Positions 42,057-50,786 are shown, counted from the stretch's first letter. The stretch is DNA of 64,000 nt from Faecalispora jeddahensis (GCF_000577335.1 NZ_CBYL010000005.1:62001-126000), one strand, 5' to 3'. Numbers and translations are program-made. Notes: generated from the sequence alone by a model not told the origin.

Positions 42057-42097
42057 TACTACCGCTATATAGTAACGCAGAATAGTCAATTTGTCAA
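42057..42097 (-). promoter_or_regulatory. padR operon promoter with PadR operator
   Basis: On the minus strand TTGACA (42092-42097) and TACTAT (42069-42074) are 17 bp apart. The palindrome TACTA-N8-TAGTA (42057-42074) covers the -10 box. Confidence 0.75.
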
Positions 42098-42346
42098 CAG
42101 CGGTTATTCTAAATCATAAATTTCATCTGAACCTGAACGGCAAACCGCCAGACCAGAGTGCATCGCATAACAAAAAGAGCTCTGCTGTCTCTGGTAAAAA
42201 CCAGCGGGCAGCGAGGCTTTTATTCGATTGACCGTACTTTTCCAAGATGTCGCCGAACTTCATCATGCTTCCTTTTCTTTTTCACGAAAGTCAGGGAAGC
42301 TTTATAAAGATGTGTGCATCTTTTCAACATGTAGTTTCCAAAAAGC

Positions 42347-42376
42347 AACCAGGCCGCTCGCCAAAGCGGCCTGGTT
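42347..42376 (-). terminator. Hairpin in the RNase Z to padR gap
   Basis: A 12-bp stem AACCAGGCCGCT with its complement, loop CGCCAA. It is flanked by TTTT on the plus side and by GCTTTTTGG on the minus side. No gene lies between 42100 and 42460. Confidence 0.6.
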
Positions 42377-42460
42377 TTCCGTGCATCAGTAAATGTATTC
42401 ATTTTGATGTTTCTTTTGGGCCGGACTGTCCAAAAAATCATCGTTAGAGAACATACCTAG

Positions 42461-42500
42461 AAGAAAGAGGAAGCAGATGAACATCTGCTTCCTCTTTCTT
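42461..42500 (-). terminator. RNase Z gene terminator
   Basis: A perfect 19-bp stem (arms 42461-42479 and 42482-42500) about 65 bp after the stop codon. The outer AAGAAAGAGG/CCTCTTTCTT arms resemble the terminator at 31861-31903. Confidence 0.7.
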
Positions 42501-42565
42501 GCGCCGTACCGGTTACCCTCGCTGGTTCCGATACTGTCCGCCTTGATCCTTCTCTGACTCCCTTT

Positions 42566-43471
42566 TTATGGCCCAAGCGTTGTGCGAATGCCATCATAGC
42601 CGACCGCTGTATGTTCAAAAATGGACATGGCTGCATCCAGATACTGCTCCGGCTCTTTCATGGCAGGGCTGAAATGGGTCAGCCACAGCTGCTTTACTTC
42701 AGCACGTTGGGCCAGTCTGGCGCTATCCGAAAAGATCATATGCCCTTTTTCCTGCATCTTTTCGCTCATGGCCTCGTCCCCATACATTCCCTCACAGACA
42801 AATAAATCCGCACCATGGGCGAAGCTGGAAATCTCCTCAATCGGCTGGGTATCTGTGCAGTAGCAGATACTGATCGGGCGACGCTCCCCATCGAGCACCA
42901 TGTAAGGTAAAATTCGATTGCCGTTGTCCAGTACAACCGGTTGACCGGCATGCAGGGTTTTGTAATAGTGCAGAGGCACGCCCAGTTCCTTTGCCTTGTC
43001 CGGGTTAAAGATCGGCTTCCGTTTCAAAGTCAGGCGGTAACCCAGGCAAGGGATACCATGCTGCAAATGCATGGACGCAAAGTGGATACCGAACAAATCA
43101 AAGTCTCTAGTCTCTCCATCCAACTCTTTTAACACAATCGGATAGGGAAGATTCGGCGCTATGGTCATCAGCGACGCTACCACCTGCCCCAGCCCGGCAG
43201 GCCCGGCAATCGTGAGCGGCGTCTTTTTTCCATAGTTGCCCAAGGTCAGAAGCAGTCCGGGCAATCCAGCGATATGATCCGCATGAAAATGGGTAATGAG
43301 CAGCAGCTCCAGCCGGCTTAATTTGCAGCCCGCTTTTTTCAGGGCAATCTGTGTCCCCTCACCGCAATCAATGAGGATCGCCGTACCCTGAAACTCTCCC
43401 CAGCAGCTTGCCGTCCAGCGATTTTCCAGCGGGAGCATCCCACCTGTTCCGGGTAAACACACTTCTACCAT
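42566..43471 (-). CDS. rnz: Ribonuclease Z (metallo-beta-lactamase fold)
   Basis: 301 residues. THFHADHIAGLPGLL near residue 60 is the zinc-binding HxHxDH motif (Phe in place of the common Leu). FASMHLQHGIPCLGYRL contains the next His, and CYCTDTQP and WLTHFSPAMKEPE supply the remaining ligands. An insertion at about 150-180 could be the flexible arm that grips tRNA. It matures tRNA 3' ends in the cytoplasm. The length fits the short RNase Z form. It is a single gene. The ATG at 43471 follows GGGGGATGGAAGCCC. Confidence 0.87.
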   Translation of the reverse strand: MVEVCLPGTGGMLPLENRWTASCWGEFQGTAILIDCGEGTQIALKKAGCKLSRLELLLITHFHADHIAGLPGLLLTLGNYGKKTPLTIAGPAGLGQVVASLMTIAPNLPYPIVLKELDGETRDFDLFGIHFASMHLQHGIPCLGYRLTLKRKPIFNPDKAKELGVPLHYYKTLHAGQPVVLDNGNRILPYMVLDGERRPISICYCTDTQPIEEISSFAHGADLFVCEGMYGDEAMSEKMQEKGHMIFSDSARLAQRAEVKQLWLTHFSPAMKEPEQYLDAAMSIFEHTAVGYDGIRTTLGP

Positions 43472-43691
43472 GGGCTTCCATCCCCCTTCCGATTTTCTAC
43501 GATTTCCCTTATCATGATCCCGGTGTGATCCATCTATTCCTCATACTCTCAGCCCGGGGCCGAGGCAGCCAGCAGTTCAAGAAGAAGCATCTCACCGATT
43601 TCTGAACAGATATTTTGTTGACTCTTATCCTGTAGATTTAGTATAGCATAAACAGCCTAAGCAGTAATTCTTATTTTTGCGCGGCATCTGA

Positions 43692-43721
43692 TTGGATATT
43701 AAATACGAATTATGGTATAAT
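43692..43721 (+). promoter_or_regulatory. Promoter of the esterase/acyltransferase trio
   Basis: TTGGAT (43692-43697), an 18-bp spacer and TATAAT (43716-43721), about 110 bp upstream of the first gene. The remaining gap from 43472 shows no gene. Confidence 0.55.
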
Positions 43722-43835
43722 TTCCAATATCGAAGCTGTGTTTATAAGTGGATTGTACGACATGAGCCGCCGGTACATTTCGAAATCGGGTACCATCGGA
43801 CGCAGATCAGCCATTGATAGGGGGATGTGAGATAC

Positions 43836-44777
43836 TTGTCGATCAATAAGGTAATGCGGGCGGCCCTTAAGGCAATTACGTCCTTAGAACCGGATGTGAA
43901 AAAAACATATAAAATGGAACGGCAGTTTCAAATACTTACTTCCCGATTGCGGGGAAGACCGAAAGATTACAAGATGTGGGACCATAAGGTTTTCTGCGAC
44001 GGCCGCGCTATTCCCGTGCGCCTTTTTGCGCCGAGCAGAAAAAGAGCCCTCCCTCTTCTTCTCTTTTTTCACGGCGGCGGCTGGGTAACCGGAGGAATCG
44101 AAAACTATACCGGCGTTTGTGCCGATCTTGCAAAAGCGACCAACTGCACCATAGCCTCCGTGGATTACCGGCTGGCGCCGGAGCACAAATTCCCCGCCGC
44201 TGTAGAGGATTGCTACGCGGTAACGCGCGAGTTTTTTCTCGGCCGGATTCCGCGTGTGAACCCGGACAGCATCACGCTGATCGGCGACAGCGCCGGGGGC
44301 AATCTGGCCGCGGCCGTTTCTTTGATGGCGCGGGACCGGGGGGAGTTTCTTCCCAAACGGCAAATCCTTCTGTATCCGTCCACGTACAATGACCACAGTG
44401 AGCGGTCTCCCTTTCCGTCTATCCGGGAGAACGGAACGGACTATCTTCTTACCTCTAGACGGATTCAAAGCTTTATCGAGCTTTATCGGAGCTTGGATGA
44501 CGATCTGAACAATCCCTATTTTGCCCCGCTTCTGGCGTCGGATTTCTCACGGCAGCCCCGTACCCTGCTGATTACCGCAGAGTATTGTCCGCTCAGGGAC
44601 GAGGGGGAAGCGTATGGGGAAAAACTGCGCGCCGCAGGGAATGACGTGCAGATCATCCGCATTCCGGATGCGCTTCACGCTTATATGATGCTGCCGCCGC
44701 GGTTTGAGCAGGTGCAGCAAACCTATCGGATCATCAACGGTTTTTTACGAAAGGGTAATCTCCATGGCAGAACGTAA
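43836..44777 (+). CDS. Alpha/beta hydrolase of the hormone-sensitive lipase (acetyl esterase) family
   Basis: 313 residues from a TTG at 43836 (AGGGGG 11 bp upstream); a GTG at 43827 is the alternative. HGGGWVTGGIENYTG forms the oxyanion hole, GDSAGGNLAAA holds the catalytic Ser, RDEGEAY the acid region and DALHAYMM the His. It is a typical HSL-family carboxylesterase in the cytoplasm. It overlaps an alcohol-acetyltransferase-like gene by 14 bp, so esterase and acyltransferase probably act on the same esters. Confidence 0.87.
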   Translation: MSINKVMRAALKAITSLEPDVKKTYKMERQFQILTSRLRGRPKDYKMWDHKVFCDGRAIPVRLFAPSRKRALPLLLFFHGGGWVTGGIENYTGVCADLAKATNCTIASVDYRLAPEHKFPAAVEDCYAVTREFFLGRIPRVNPDSITLIGDSAGGNLAAAVSLMARDRGEFLPKRQILLYPSTYNDHSERSPFPSIRENGTDYLLTSRRIQSFIELYRSLDDDLNNPYFAPLLASDFSRQPRTLLITAEYCPLRDEGEAYGEKLRAAGNDVQIIRIPDALHAYMMLPPRFEQVQQTYRIINGFLRKGNLHGRT

Positions 44778-46044
44778 ACATTGGAGCCGGCTGGACAACG
44801 CCGCCAAGATATTTCCGCCCACCAGTACAAAGCGGGATACGAAGGTATTCCGCTTTGTATGTGAGCTGACCGAACCGGTAGACAGCGGTATTTTACAGAG
44901 TGCTTTGGAAGAAACCATTCAGGAGTTTCCTTTATACCGTTCCATCCTGAAAAAAGGATTGTTCTGGTACTACCTGGAGGAAAGCAATCTCCGTCCGCAG
45001 GTCGAAAAGGAGTCGCTTCCCGCTTGCAGCCCTATTTACAATCAGGATGGGCCCGGCTTATTATTCCGTGTCCTCTATTATAAAAAGCGAATCAATCTGG
45101 AAGTATTTCACGTTTTGGCAGATGGTACCGGCGCAATGCAGTTTTTACGCGCTCTGGTCTTTGCTTATCTGGCAAAAAAGTATCGAATTTCAGGACGGTT
45201 GGCCGATTATGACGCTTCCCGCGATCAAAAAAACCAGGATGCGTTTTATAAATATTATGATAAAACCGGAACCGTCCCGAAAATGAAACATTACCGGGCT
45301 TATCGGATTCGCGGGGAACGCCTGCCCGGCAACCGGACCGGGATTACAGAGGGATTTTTATCCGCCAAAGCAGTACTTCAAAAGGCCCATGAAAATGACG
45401 CCACACTCAGTGAATTCCTGGTTACACTGCTGATTTGCTCCATTTACGATGGAATGGCGGTACGGGAACGAAACCGCCCTGTCATCATTAGCGTGCCGGT
45501 GGATCTTCGCCGCTTCTTTCCCGCACAGACGGCCCGAAATTTTTTTGGAGTGATCCAGGTTTCACACCATTTTCAAAAAGACGGACAGGAATTCGCTCAG
45601 GTTCTGGCAAATGTGCGCGAGTCCTTCCGGCGGCAGCTGACCCAGGAAAATCTGCACGGGATCATCAGCCGGTATTCGGTCTTTGAAAACAATCCCTTCA
45701 TTAAGGCCATTCCCCTGCCGTTGAAAATCCCGATCCTGCGCATCAGCGGAATTTGGGCGGACGGCGGGGACACGGCGGCTTTCTCCAATATCGGCCGGGT
45801 CGCGGTACCCGCAGAGGCAGCAAAACACATTCAATTATTCGATGTGTTCGTCAGCACCAAGCGTCCGCAGCTCTGTCTTTGCTCTTTTGGGGATACCCTG
45901 GCTGTCAGCGTATCCTCGCAGTTGGCGGACACCGGAATTCAGCGGCATTTTTTCCGCCAGCTGACGGAGATGGGGATTTCTGTACAGGTGGTTTCCAATC
46001 TGGAACAGTACAATGAAGAGGAGACGGCATATGCTGCGGTGTGA
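44764..46044 (+). CDS. Condensation-superfamily acyltransferase (alcohol acetyltransferase-like)
   Basis: 426 residues from the ATG at 44764. FHVLADGTGAMQFL carries the HxxxDG catalytic motif of the CoA-dependent acyltransferase/condensation superfamily. The C-terminal half has the second barrel with FFGVIQVSHHF. The nearest named group is alcohol acetyltransferase, though the true acyl donor and acceptor are not known. It is soluble, with no signal. It overlaps both neighbours by 14 bp, so the three proteins are translationally linked. The polar start MAERKHWSRLDNAAK is common in this bacterial subgroup. Confidence 0.8.
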   Translation: MAERKHWSRLDNAAKIFPPTSTKRDTKVFRFVCELTEPVDSGILQSALEETIQEFPLYRSILKKGLFWYYLEESNLRPQVEKESLPACSPIYNQDGPGLLFRVLYYKKRINLEVFHVLADGTGAMQFLRALVFAYLAKKYRISGRLADYDASRDQKNQDAFYKYYDKTGTVPKMKHYRAYRIRGERLPGNRTGITEGFLSAKAVLQKAHENDATLSEFLVTLLICSIYDGMAVRERNRPVIISVPVDLRRFFPAQTARNFFGVIQVSHHFQKDGQEFAQVLANVRESFRRQLTQENLHGIISRYSVFENNPFIKAIPLPLKIPILRISGIWADGGDTAAFSNIGRVAVPAEAAKHIQLFDVFVSTKRPQLCLCSFGDTLAVSVSSQLADTGIQRHFFRQLTEMGISVQVVSNLEQYNEEETAYAAV

Positions 46045-46699
46045 ACATTGCAAAGTGGATTTACCCGGAGAGCAAACTCGCTGTCCGCTCTGCCAGAACA
46101 AACCGGTCGGAACTCCGGATGGCTCCGGCAACCGGTTCCCGCGTCTGCCAAATCCCCGGCGAACCGTCAGCCGAGTGCTTATTGCATGGCTCGCATTTGG
46201 CAGTGTGTGCGCGGCGGCGATCTGTGTGATGATCAACCTGATCATGCCTGCAGGCGGATGGTGGTCGCTGTTTGTGATCGCCGGTATCGCAAGTCTGTGG
46301 ATCGATGTGTCGCTCATCGTCAAAAAGCGAAAGAACCTGCCTAAGAATATCCTCTGGCAGGTGATCATTGTCACGCTCATTGCGTTTTTATGGGATTTTC
46401 TGACGGGCTTCAGCGGCTGGTCGCTGAATTTTGTGTTTCCCATTCTTTGCTCCTGTGCCCTGCTCGCCATGACGATCGTGGCAAAAGCACGCAGACTCGA
46501 TACACAGGATTATATTTTATACCTTGTTATCGACTGTGTTCTGGGAATTGTCTGTTTTATCCTGATTCTGACGGGTGCGGTTCGTGTCGTCATCCCATCG
46601 GCCATCAGCTTTGGAGCCTCCATTGTTTTTCTGGCATTCCTGCTGTTTTTCGAAGGGAAAGCGCTCTGGACGGAAATTCAGCGCAGATTCCATTTATAA
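46031..46699 (+). CDS. DUF6320-like membrane protein with N-terminal zinc ribbon
   Basis: 222 residues from the ATG at 46031. The N-terminus CEHCKVDLPGEQTRCPLC is a CxxC-N10-CxxC zinc ribbon. The rest consists of about six membrane helices in pairs. This matches the DUF6320-type protein that regularly follows the esterase and acyltransferase genes. The function is unknown; it may be the membrane platform for the pathway. The start overlaps the previous gene by 14 bp, and a GAGGAGA site lies inside it. Confidence 0.8.
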   Translation: MLRCEHCKVDLPGEQTRCPLCQNKPVGTPDGSGNRFPRLPNPRRTVSRVLIAWLAFGSVCAAAICVMINLIMPAGGWWSLFVIAGIASLWIDVSLIVKKRKNLPKNILWQVIIVTLIAFLWDFLTGFSGWSLNFVFPILCSCALLAMTIVAKARRLDTQDYILYLVIDCVLGIVCFILILTGAVRVVIPSAISFGASIVFLAFLLFFEGKALWTEIQRRFHL

Positions 46700-46701
46700 T
46701 C

Positions 46702-46749
46702 AAAAAAGCCTGCATCACGGCGAGCTTTCGCTGTGATGCAGGCTTTTTT
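46702..46749. terminator. Bidirectional terminator
   Basis: A 22-bp stem with one G-T pair, flanked by A6 and T6, between the DUF6320-like gene and the convergent helicase gene. Confidence 0.9.
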
Positions 46750-46768
46750 ATTTTGAGGGACAAAACAT

Positions 46769-48013
46769 TCAGGCTTTAAATGCCGGTCTGTGCGAGGATC
46801 GGCTCTTGTTCCAGGGCTTCCCCGTGTTTCTGCGTTTGTTCCGGCTCTCATTCTGATACTGCTTTTGAAGCATTGAAAATTCAGGGAGAGCAGACTTGAC
46901 ATCCAGTACAACGGGTGCGATGGATGCTTTGGTATTGCTGATAATTCCGTGCAGCTTGCCTCGCTCTCTGGGGTAGATAAAGGTATATGCAACCCCGGTA
47001 CGATCTGCCCGGCCGGTTCGTCCAATCCGGTGTACATAGCTTTCCGCATCGCCGGGAATGTCGTAGTTCACAACCGCGTCGATTCCCCCGACGTCAATGC
47101 CGCGGGCGGCAACATCGGTCGCGACCAAAATATTTACCTTGCCATCCCGATAGCGCCGCATGACCTGATCCCGCTGCTTTTGGCGCAGGTCGCCATGAAT
47201 CGCCTCTGCCGGGTACCCGGCTTCCGTCAGCTGAGACGCCAGATCGCCGGCCATCACTTTCGTTGCGACGAAAACCAAAGAAAGATCGAACTGCTTTTTT
47301 TGCAGCAGCTGCAGCAGCGCGGAAAATTTCGCGTTGCCGCGGACTTCGCAGTAAAACTGCTCCACTTTCTTTGCGCTGGCAGTATTGGGCTGAATGCAGA
47401 TCTGCTTTGTATCCTGTTGATACTGTGCAGCGATCGTTTTGATTTCATCGGACAAGGTTGCGGAAAACAGCACTGTTTGCCGTTCGGTGGGAACGCACTG
47501 CAGAATGGTATGGATATCCTCTCGGAATCCCATATCCAGCATCTGATCCGCCTCATCCAGCACAATACAATTGACGCCGCTCAGCCGGGTGGTTCTGCGG
47601 CGCATATGATCCATCATGCGACCGGGGGTAGCCACTATAATTTGCGGGCAGCGTTTTAACGCCATGATCTGACGCTGAATCGGTTCCCCGCCATACAGCG
47701 CCAGAACTCGAATCCCTTGCTTGTAGGTGGCCATCTGCTTCAGAACACCGGTTGTCTGCACTGCCAGTTCCCGCGTGGGGCAAAGAATGACAGCTTGAAT
47801 CTGCCGGTCGGCAGGATTCACATTTTCCAGAATCGGAAGGCCAAACGCAGCCGTTTTTCCGGTGCCGGTAGGCGCCTGCACCAACAGATCCTGTTTTTCC
47901 AGCATAGGCCCTATGGCGACTTCCTGTACGGGGGACGGATCACAGTATCCCATTTTTACAATTCCCCGCAGCAGTTCCGGCGTAAAGCCAAATTTTTCAA
48001 AGTTTGTGATCAT
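46769..48013 (-). CDS. DEAD-box RNA helicase
   Basis: 414 residues: Q motif (FEKFGFTPELL ... DPSPVQEVAIGP), motif I APTGTGKTAA, motif II DEAD, motif III SAT, motif VI HRIGRTGR. The basic, Asn-rich tail (RNKRRNTGKPWNKSRSSHRP) is short and lacks the DbpA RNA-binding domain, as in CshB/RhlE-type proteins. It unwinds structured RNA in the cytoplasm, probably in ribosome assembly or cold adaptation. The gene has an unusual leader of about 400 nt with a predicted folded RNA. Confidence 0.92.
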   Translation of the reverse strand: MITNFEKFGFTPELLRGIVKMGYCDPSPVQEVAIGPMLEKQDLLVQAPTGTGKTAAFGLPILENVNPADRQIQAVILCPTRELAVQTTGVLKQMATYKQGIRVLALYGGEPIQRQIMALKRCPQIIVATPGRMMDHMRRRTTRLSGVNCIVLDEADQMLDMGFREDIHTILQCVPTERQTVLFSATLSDEIKTIAAQYQQDTKQICIQPNTASAKKVEQFYCEVRGNAKFSALLQLLQKKQFDLSLVFVATKVMAGDLASQLTEAGYPAEAIHGDLRQKQRDQVMRRYRDGKVNILVATDVAARGIDVGGIDAVVNYDIPGDAESYVHRIGRTGRADRTGVAYTFIYPRERGKLHGIISNTKASIAPVVLDVKSALPEFSMLQKQYQNESRNKRRNTGKPWNKSRSSHRPAFKA

Positions 48014-48055
48014 GAAAGCTCCATTTCATCTAATATTTCTTCGTGTCAAGAGAAT

Positions 48056-48080
48056 CCGCCAACCCCATTGAAATTGGCGG
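48056..48080 (-). promoter_or_regulatory. Hairpin at the 3' end of the helicase leader
   Basis: CCGCCAA and TTGGCGG pair over 7 bp with an 11-nt loop, about 45 nt upstream of the helicase start. A short ATTCTCTTG tract follows on the minus strand, so weak termination or RBS control is possible. Confidence 0.45.
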
Positions 48081-48094
48081 CCCTTGAATCCCGT

Positions 48095-48425
48095 TTGCGT
48101 TATACGTTCTGACGTTCACAGCACATGATTTCTGCTGCTTTTCAGACTCCGTTCCGTACTAAAAAATTACCTTGCCGCCTTCGTTCAGGCTCTTCGCGAT
48201 CAGAAACGATGGAAGGAAAACGAACAGGCACTTCGCCGCTGCCGCCACTATTTGTAACAGGGCCGCAGTCTTTTTCAGAATGAACCTGACGTACCGTTAT
48301 TCTATCACTGGTACCTGAGTCAGTATTGCATCTGTAACGCACAAAAAAACACACGCTTTTATAACTCAATGAAACGAATCAATGACTTACAAAAACATGT
48401 GAGGCAATGTAACATTTTTGAATAC
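48095..48425 (-). ncRNA. Candidate structured leader RNA or ncRNA upstream of the DEAD-box helicase
   Basis: A clear minus-strand promoter (48432-48460) should produce a transcript that runs about 410 nt before the helicase ATG. It contains three local hairpins: GGTAC arms at 48291-48314, GGCA/TGCC at 48227-48243 and CAGCA/TGCTG at 48119-48137. A longer TTCGTT/AACGAA pairing spans 48181-48224. No convincing ORF is present. It may be a member of a known Clostridia RNA class such as raiA RNA, but I cannot confirm that by eye. Confidence 0.5.
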
Positions 48426-48431
48426 CTGTCT

Positions 48432-48460
48432 ACTTTAACACACATGCCACGAAAAGTCAA
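48432..48460 (-). promoter_or_regulatory. Sigma-A promoter of the leader RNA and helicase
   Basis: On the minus strand TTGACT (48455-48460) and TAAAGT (48432-48437) are exactly 17 bp apart; the start is near 48425. Confidence 0.72.
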
Positions 48461-48736
48461 CTGCTGACTATAAAAATCTGATTGGCTGAAGTGTGAAAGA
48501 AACGGCGTATAAACGCTTATCAAAATAAAGCAAACAGCGGGGTCGGCTGCTGATTTGCAGGTAATATCCCTTATAGAAGGTAAAAATCGGCCCGCGATAT
48601 CATTTGATTTCGCGGGCCGAATGGTGCAAGTGCTTATCAGGACAAACGCGAAAACCCGCTTACAACAGGGTCTTGGGGCGCAAACAAGCGGATATCCCAT
48701 CATTTCAAATGCTTCTATTCCAAAACAAAATATAAG

Positions 48737-49486
48737 TTATGTAATAGGAGTTTCTACAGAAGAATCATAAGTATATCTCAAACGATCCCGGGTGGAATCA
48801 CCGTAGTTGATCGCTTCAACCGGACAGTGATGCAGACAGCGTAAGCAGATATCACATTTCGGGAGCTTCCAAAATGGTTTTCCGTCTTTCATTTCAATCG
48901 CATGAGAGGGACAGTTCTTCGCACACAGTCCGCAATGGATGCAGGAGCTGTCCACAGTGAAAGGTGATGTGATTCGAGATTTTTCGTATTGAGCACGAGC
49001 AATGGGTGTGAATTGCCGGATCAGCCAGTTGCTGTGATAGGGCTTTTGTGTCCCCTGAATGATGTTACGAAGGGTATTTTCCGCATGCATCAGCTTCCTT
49101 TTTTGAGCATCCAACGGCGGCACATCATGCAGTATAGAATAGTTTGTGACCATAACCAGTGAGTAAACGGTTGGTTTCGGCAACCCCTTTTCTAAAAACA
49201 GCTTTTCTACCGAGGCATCTCCGCCACCCAGATATCCGCCGCATGTCATGATTACGACTATTTTGCCGACGTTCCTAAATTCACTTTCTCGAAGGAAGGA
49301 TTCCATCCGGTTTGAGACTCCCCAAAAACAATTGAAAGTGACCAGAAACAGTGTCTCCCCATCTTCTAAGTCAAATGAGGTTGGCTCCTCAAAGTCACAG
49401 ATGTCTATGAAATCCCCATGAAATGCCTCGTGCAGCTTGAAAGCAACATGCTTGGAATTACCTGTTGAGCTATAATATATTACCAT
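48737..49486 (-). CDS. EFR1-type flavodoxin-ferredoxin fusion protein
   Basis: 249 residues. The N-terminus IYYSSTGNSKHVA is the phosphate-binding loop of a flavodoxin-like domain (residues 1-150), with CGGYLGGGDAS as the next FMN-contact loop. The C-terminal 60 residues hold two [4Fe-4S] motifs, CIHCGLCAKNCP and CDICLRCLHHCP. The combination matches the EFR1-family proteins widespread in Clostridia. It is a soluble electron carrier with unknown partner. It stands alone between the helicase leader and the CBS gene. Confidence 0.87.
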   Translation of the reverse strand: MVIYYSSTGNSKHVAFKLHEAFHGDFIDICDFEEPTSFDLEDGETLFLVTFNCFWGVSNRMESFLRESEFRNVGKIVVIMTCGGYLGGGDASVEKLFLEKGLPKPTVYSLVMVTNYSILHDVPPLDAQKRKLMHAENTLRNIIQGTQKPYHSNWLIRQFTPIARAQYEKSRITSPFTVDSSCIHCGLCAKNCPSHAIEMKDGKPFWKLPKCDICLRCLHHCPVEAINYGDSTRDRLRYTYDSSVETPIT

Positions 49487-49777
49487 TGCAACATCACATC
49501 CTATCTATGCAGCTACTCATTGGGCCTATTTTCAAACTGTTTGTCTACGATTATTATAGCGGATTGTATCGTGTTTGCAAAGAAAAAACAGGCCGGCAAA
49601 AGGAAGTCGTTTTTGCTCTTATGGCTATTCGAAGATTAAAGTTTTCATTGGGCCGCTCAAGCTGCAGCTTCAAATCATTCATGATGATCCTCTTTTTTTC
49701 AATATTTCTTCAGTTGCAATTACAATTCCATTATAAAAATAGATTTGGTGGAAAACATAAGGATAGAGGTGATGGAT

Positions 49778-50206
49778 ATGAAAGTTAGAAATATCATGTC
49801 AAAAGAAGTTACCAAGCTGAATCCGGATGATTCCATCGAAAGAGCTGCTCAACTGATGAAGCAGCACAATATTGGCTCTATTCCTGTCTGCGATCAGGAA
49901 AAGGTAGTTGGCATTGTGACCGACAGGGATATCGCAACAAGGTCTGCTGCGAAAGGCCAGAATGTAAAGCAGCAAAAGGTCTGCGATATCATGAGCCAGA
50001 ATCCTGTGGTAGGCAACCCTGAAATGGATGTACACGAGGTTGCAAAATTGATGAGCGAAAAGCAAATTCGAAGAGTGCCTATTGTAGAGAACAATACTAT
50101 AGTGGGCGTAGTCGCACTGGGGGACATCTCTGTTCAACCCAATCTTCAGGACAATGCGGGCGAGGCTCTTAAAAACATTTCGCAATCCAGCGCTACCCAA
50201 ATGTAA
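49778..50206 (+). CDS. CBS-domain protein
   Basis: 142 residues from the ATG at 49778 (AGAGGTGATGG upstream; an in-frame ATG 6 bp earlier is possible). There are two CBS motifs: residues 1-60 (VRNIMSKEVTKLNPDDSIERAAQLM ... VGIVTDRDI) and 70-130 (VCDIMSQNPVVGNPEMDVHEVAKLM ... GVVALGDI). Such stand-alone pairs bind adenine nucleotides or related ligands and act as energy sensors. The partner is unknown. It is a single gene closed by a terminator. Confidence 0.88.
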   Translation: MKVRNIMSKEVTKLNPDDSIERAAQLMKQHNIGSIPVCDQEKVVGIVTDRDIATRSAAKGQNVKQQKVCDIMSQNPVVGNPEMDVHEVAKLMSEKQIRRVPIVENNTIVGVVALGDISVQPNLQDNAGEALKNISQSSATQM

Positions 50207-50223
50207 AAACATCTTTCAAATTC

Positions 50224-50263
50224 AAACTCCCTCTGTCGGAAAGAATTCCGGCTGAGGGAGTTT
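50224..50263 (+). terminator. Terminator of the CBS gene
   Basis: AAACTCCCTC/GAGGGAGTTT outer stem with an inner CGGAA/TTCCG stem. The T-tract is short (TTTG). Confidence 0.7.
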
Positions 50264-50281
50264 GTCATTCTAAGATATAAA

Positions 50282-50322
50282 AACAGGGGCGGGATGGCTG
50301 TACAACCACCCCGCCCCCTGTT
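50282..50322. terminator. GC-rich hairpin after the CBS gene
   Basis: AACAGGGG-CGGG can pair with CCCG-CCCCCTGTT with small bulges. It may be a second terminator. The following 50323-50425 is AT-rich and has no gene. Confidence 0.4.
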
Positions 50323-50425
50323 ACGGAGAACACACCCATAACAACGGATATACCGCGAATATAAGTATATTATAAATTAATTTCCATATTTTGTCAATCA
50401 TTTTTTCTTTTGCACACAAAAAAAT

Positions 50426-50484
50426 TTATGTCAACATAATTCGACAGAATACACGTTGACATAATTTCGAAAACATAATACTCT
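50426..50484 (+). promoter_or_regulatory. Promoter with inverted repeat over the -35 box
   Basis: TTGACA (50456-50461), a 17-bp spacer and TACTCT (50479-50484). The arms TTATGTCAAC (50426-50435) and GTTGACATAA (50455-50464) form a perfect 10-bp inverted repeat 19 bp apart, the second arm covering the -35 box. Confidence 0.55.
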
Positions 50485-50489
50485 TTAGG

Positions 50490-50693
50490 CATACTGATTC
50501 TATTATTGAAAAATGAAATAGAGTTCTCTTTTCAAAGCAGTCAAGCTTAAAATCCTGGTAAGGGGATTCATTCGCAAGTCTAAAAACTGAATAAATTCTC
50601 CGTATTGACAGCCATGAATCTCAAGTTGTTCCTGTACGGAGTGCTATTCATGACCAGGTCACTCCTAATAAAAAGGAACTGGTCATTTTTATT
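50490..50693 (+). ncRNA. Candidate cis-regulatory leader RNA: pseudoknot competing with terminator
   Basis: Stem 1 pairs CTCCGTA (50598-50604) with TACGGAG (50635-50641). Its loop contains CATGAAT (50613-50619), which can pair with ATTCATG (50646-50652) just downstream, giving an H-type pseudoknot. The next stem, ATGACCAG (50650-50657) with CTGGTCAT (50679-50686), ends in TTTTATT, as in an intrinsic terminator. It shares 50650-50652 with pseudoknot stem 2, so the two may be exclusive. I know no riboswitch class that matches. Confidence 0.5.
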
Positions 50694-50730
50694 CAAATAT
50701 AAAAATCAAATCGGATTGGAGGTGAGTAAC

Positions 50731-50772
50731 ATGGACTCTTTTAAACGTCAGCCCGTAACATCTTCCTCATAG
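50731..50772 (+). CDS. 13-codon leader ORF
   Basis: ATG 50731 follows TTGGAGGTGAGTAAC, a very strong ribosome site, and reads MDSFKRQPVTSSS before TAG. It lies between the candidate regulatory RNA and the small membrane protein gene, whose start is 15 bp further on. It may be a leader peptide that couples translation, or a tiny protein in its own right. Confidence 0.5.
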   Translation: MDSFKRQPVTSSS

Positions 50773-50786
50773 AAAGGAGAATTTTT

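Noticed and set aside
48142-48369. 75-codon minus-strand frame within the helicase leader
   Set aside because: No ribosome site, and the DNA folds into several hairpins; better explained as structured RNA.
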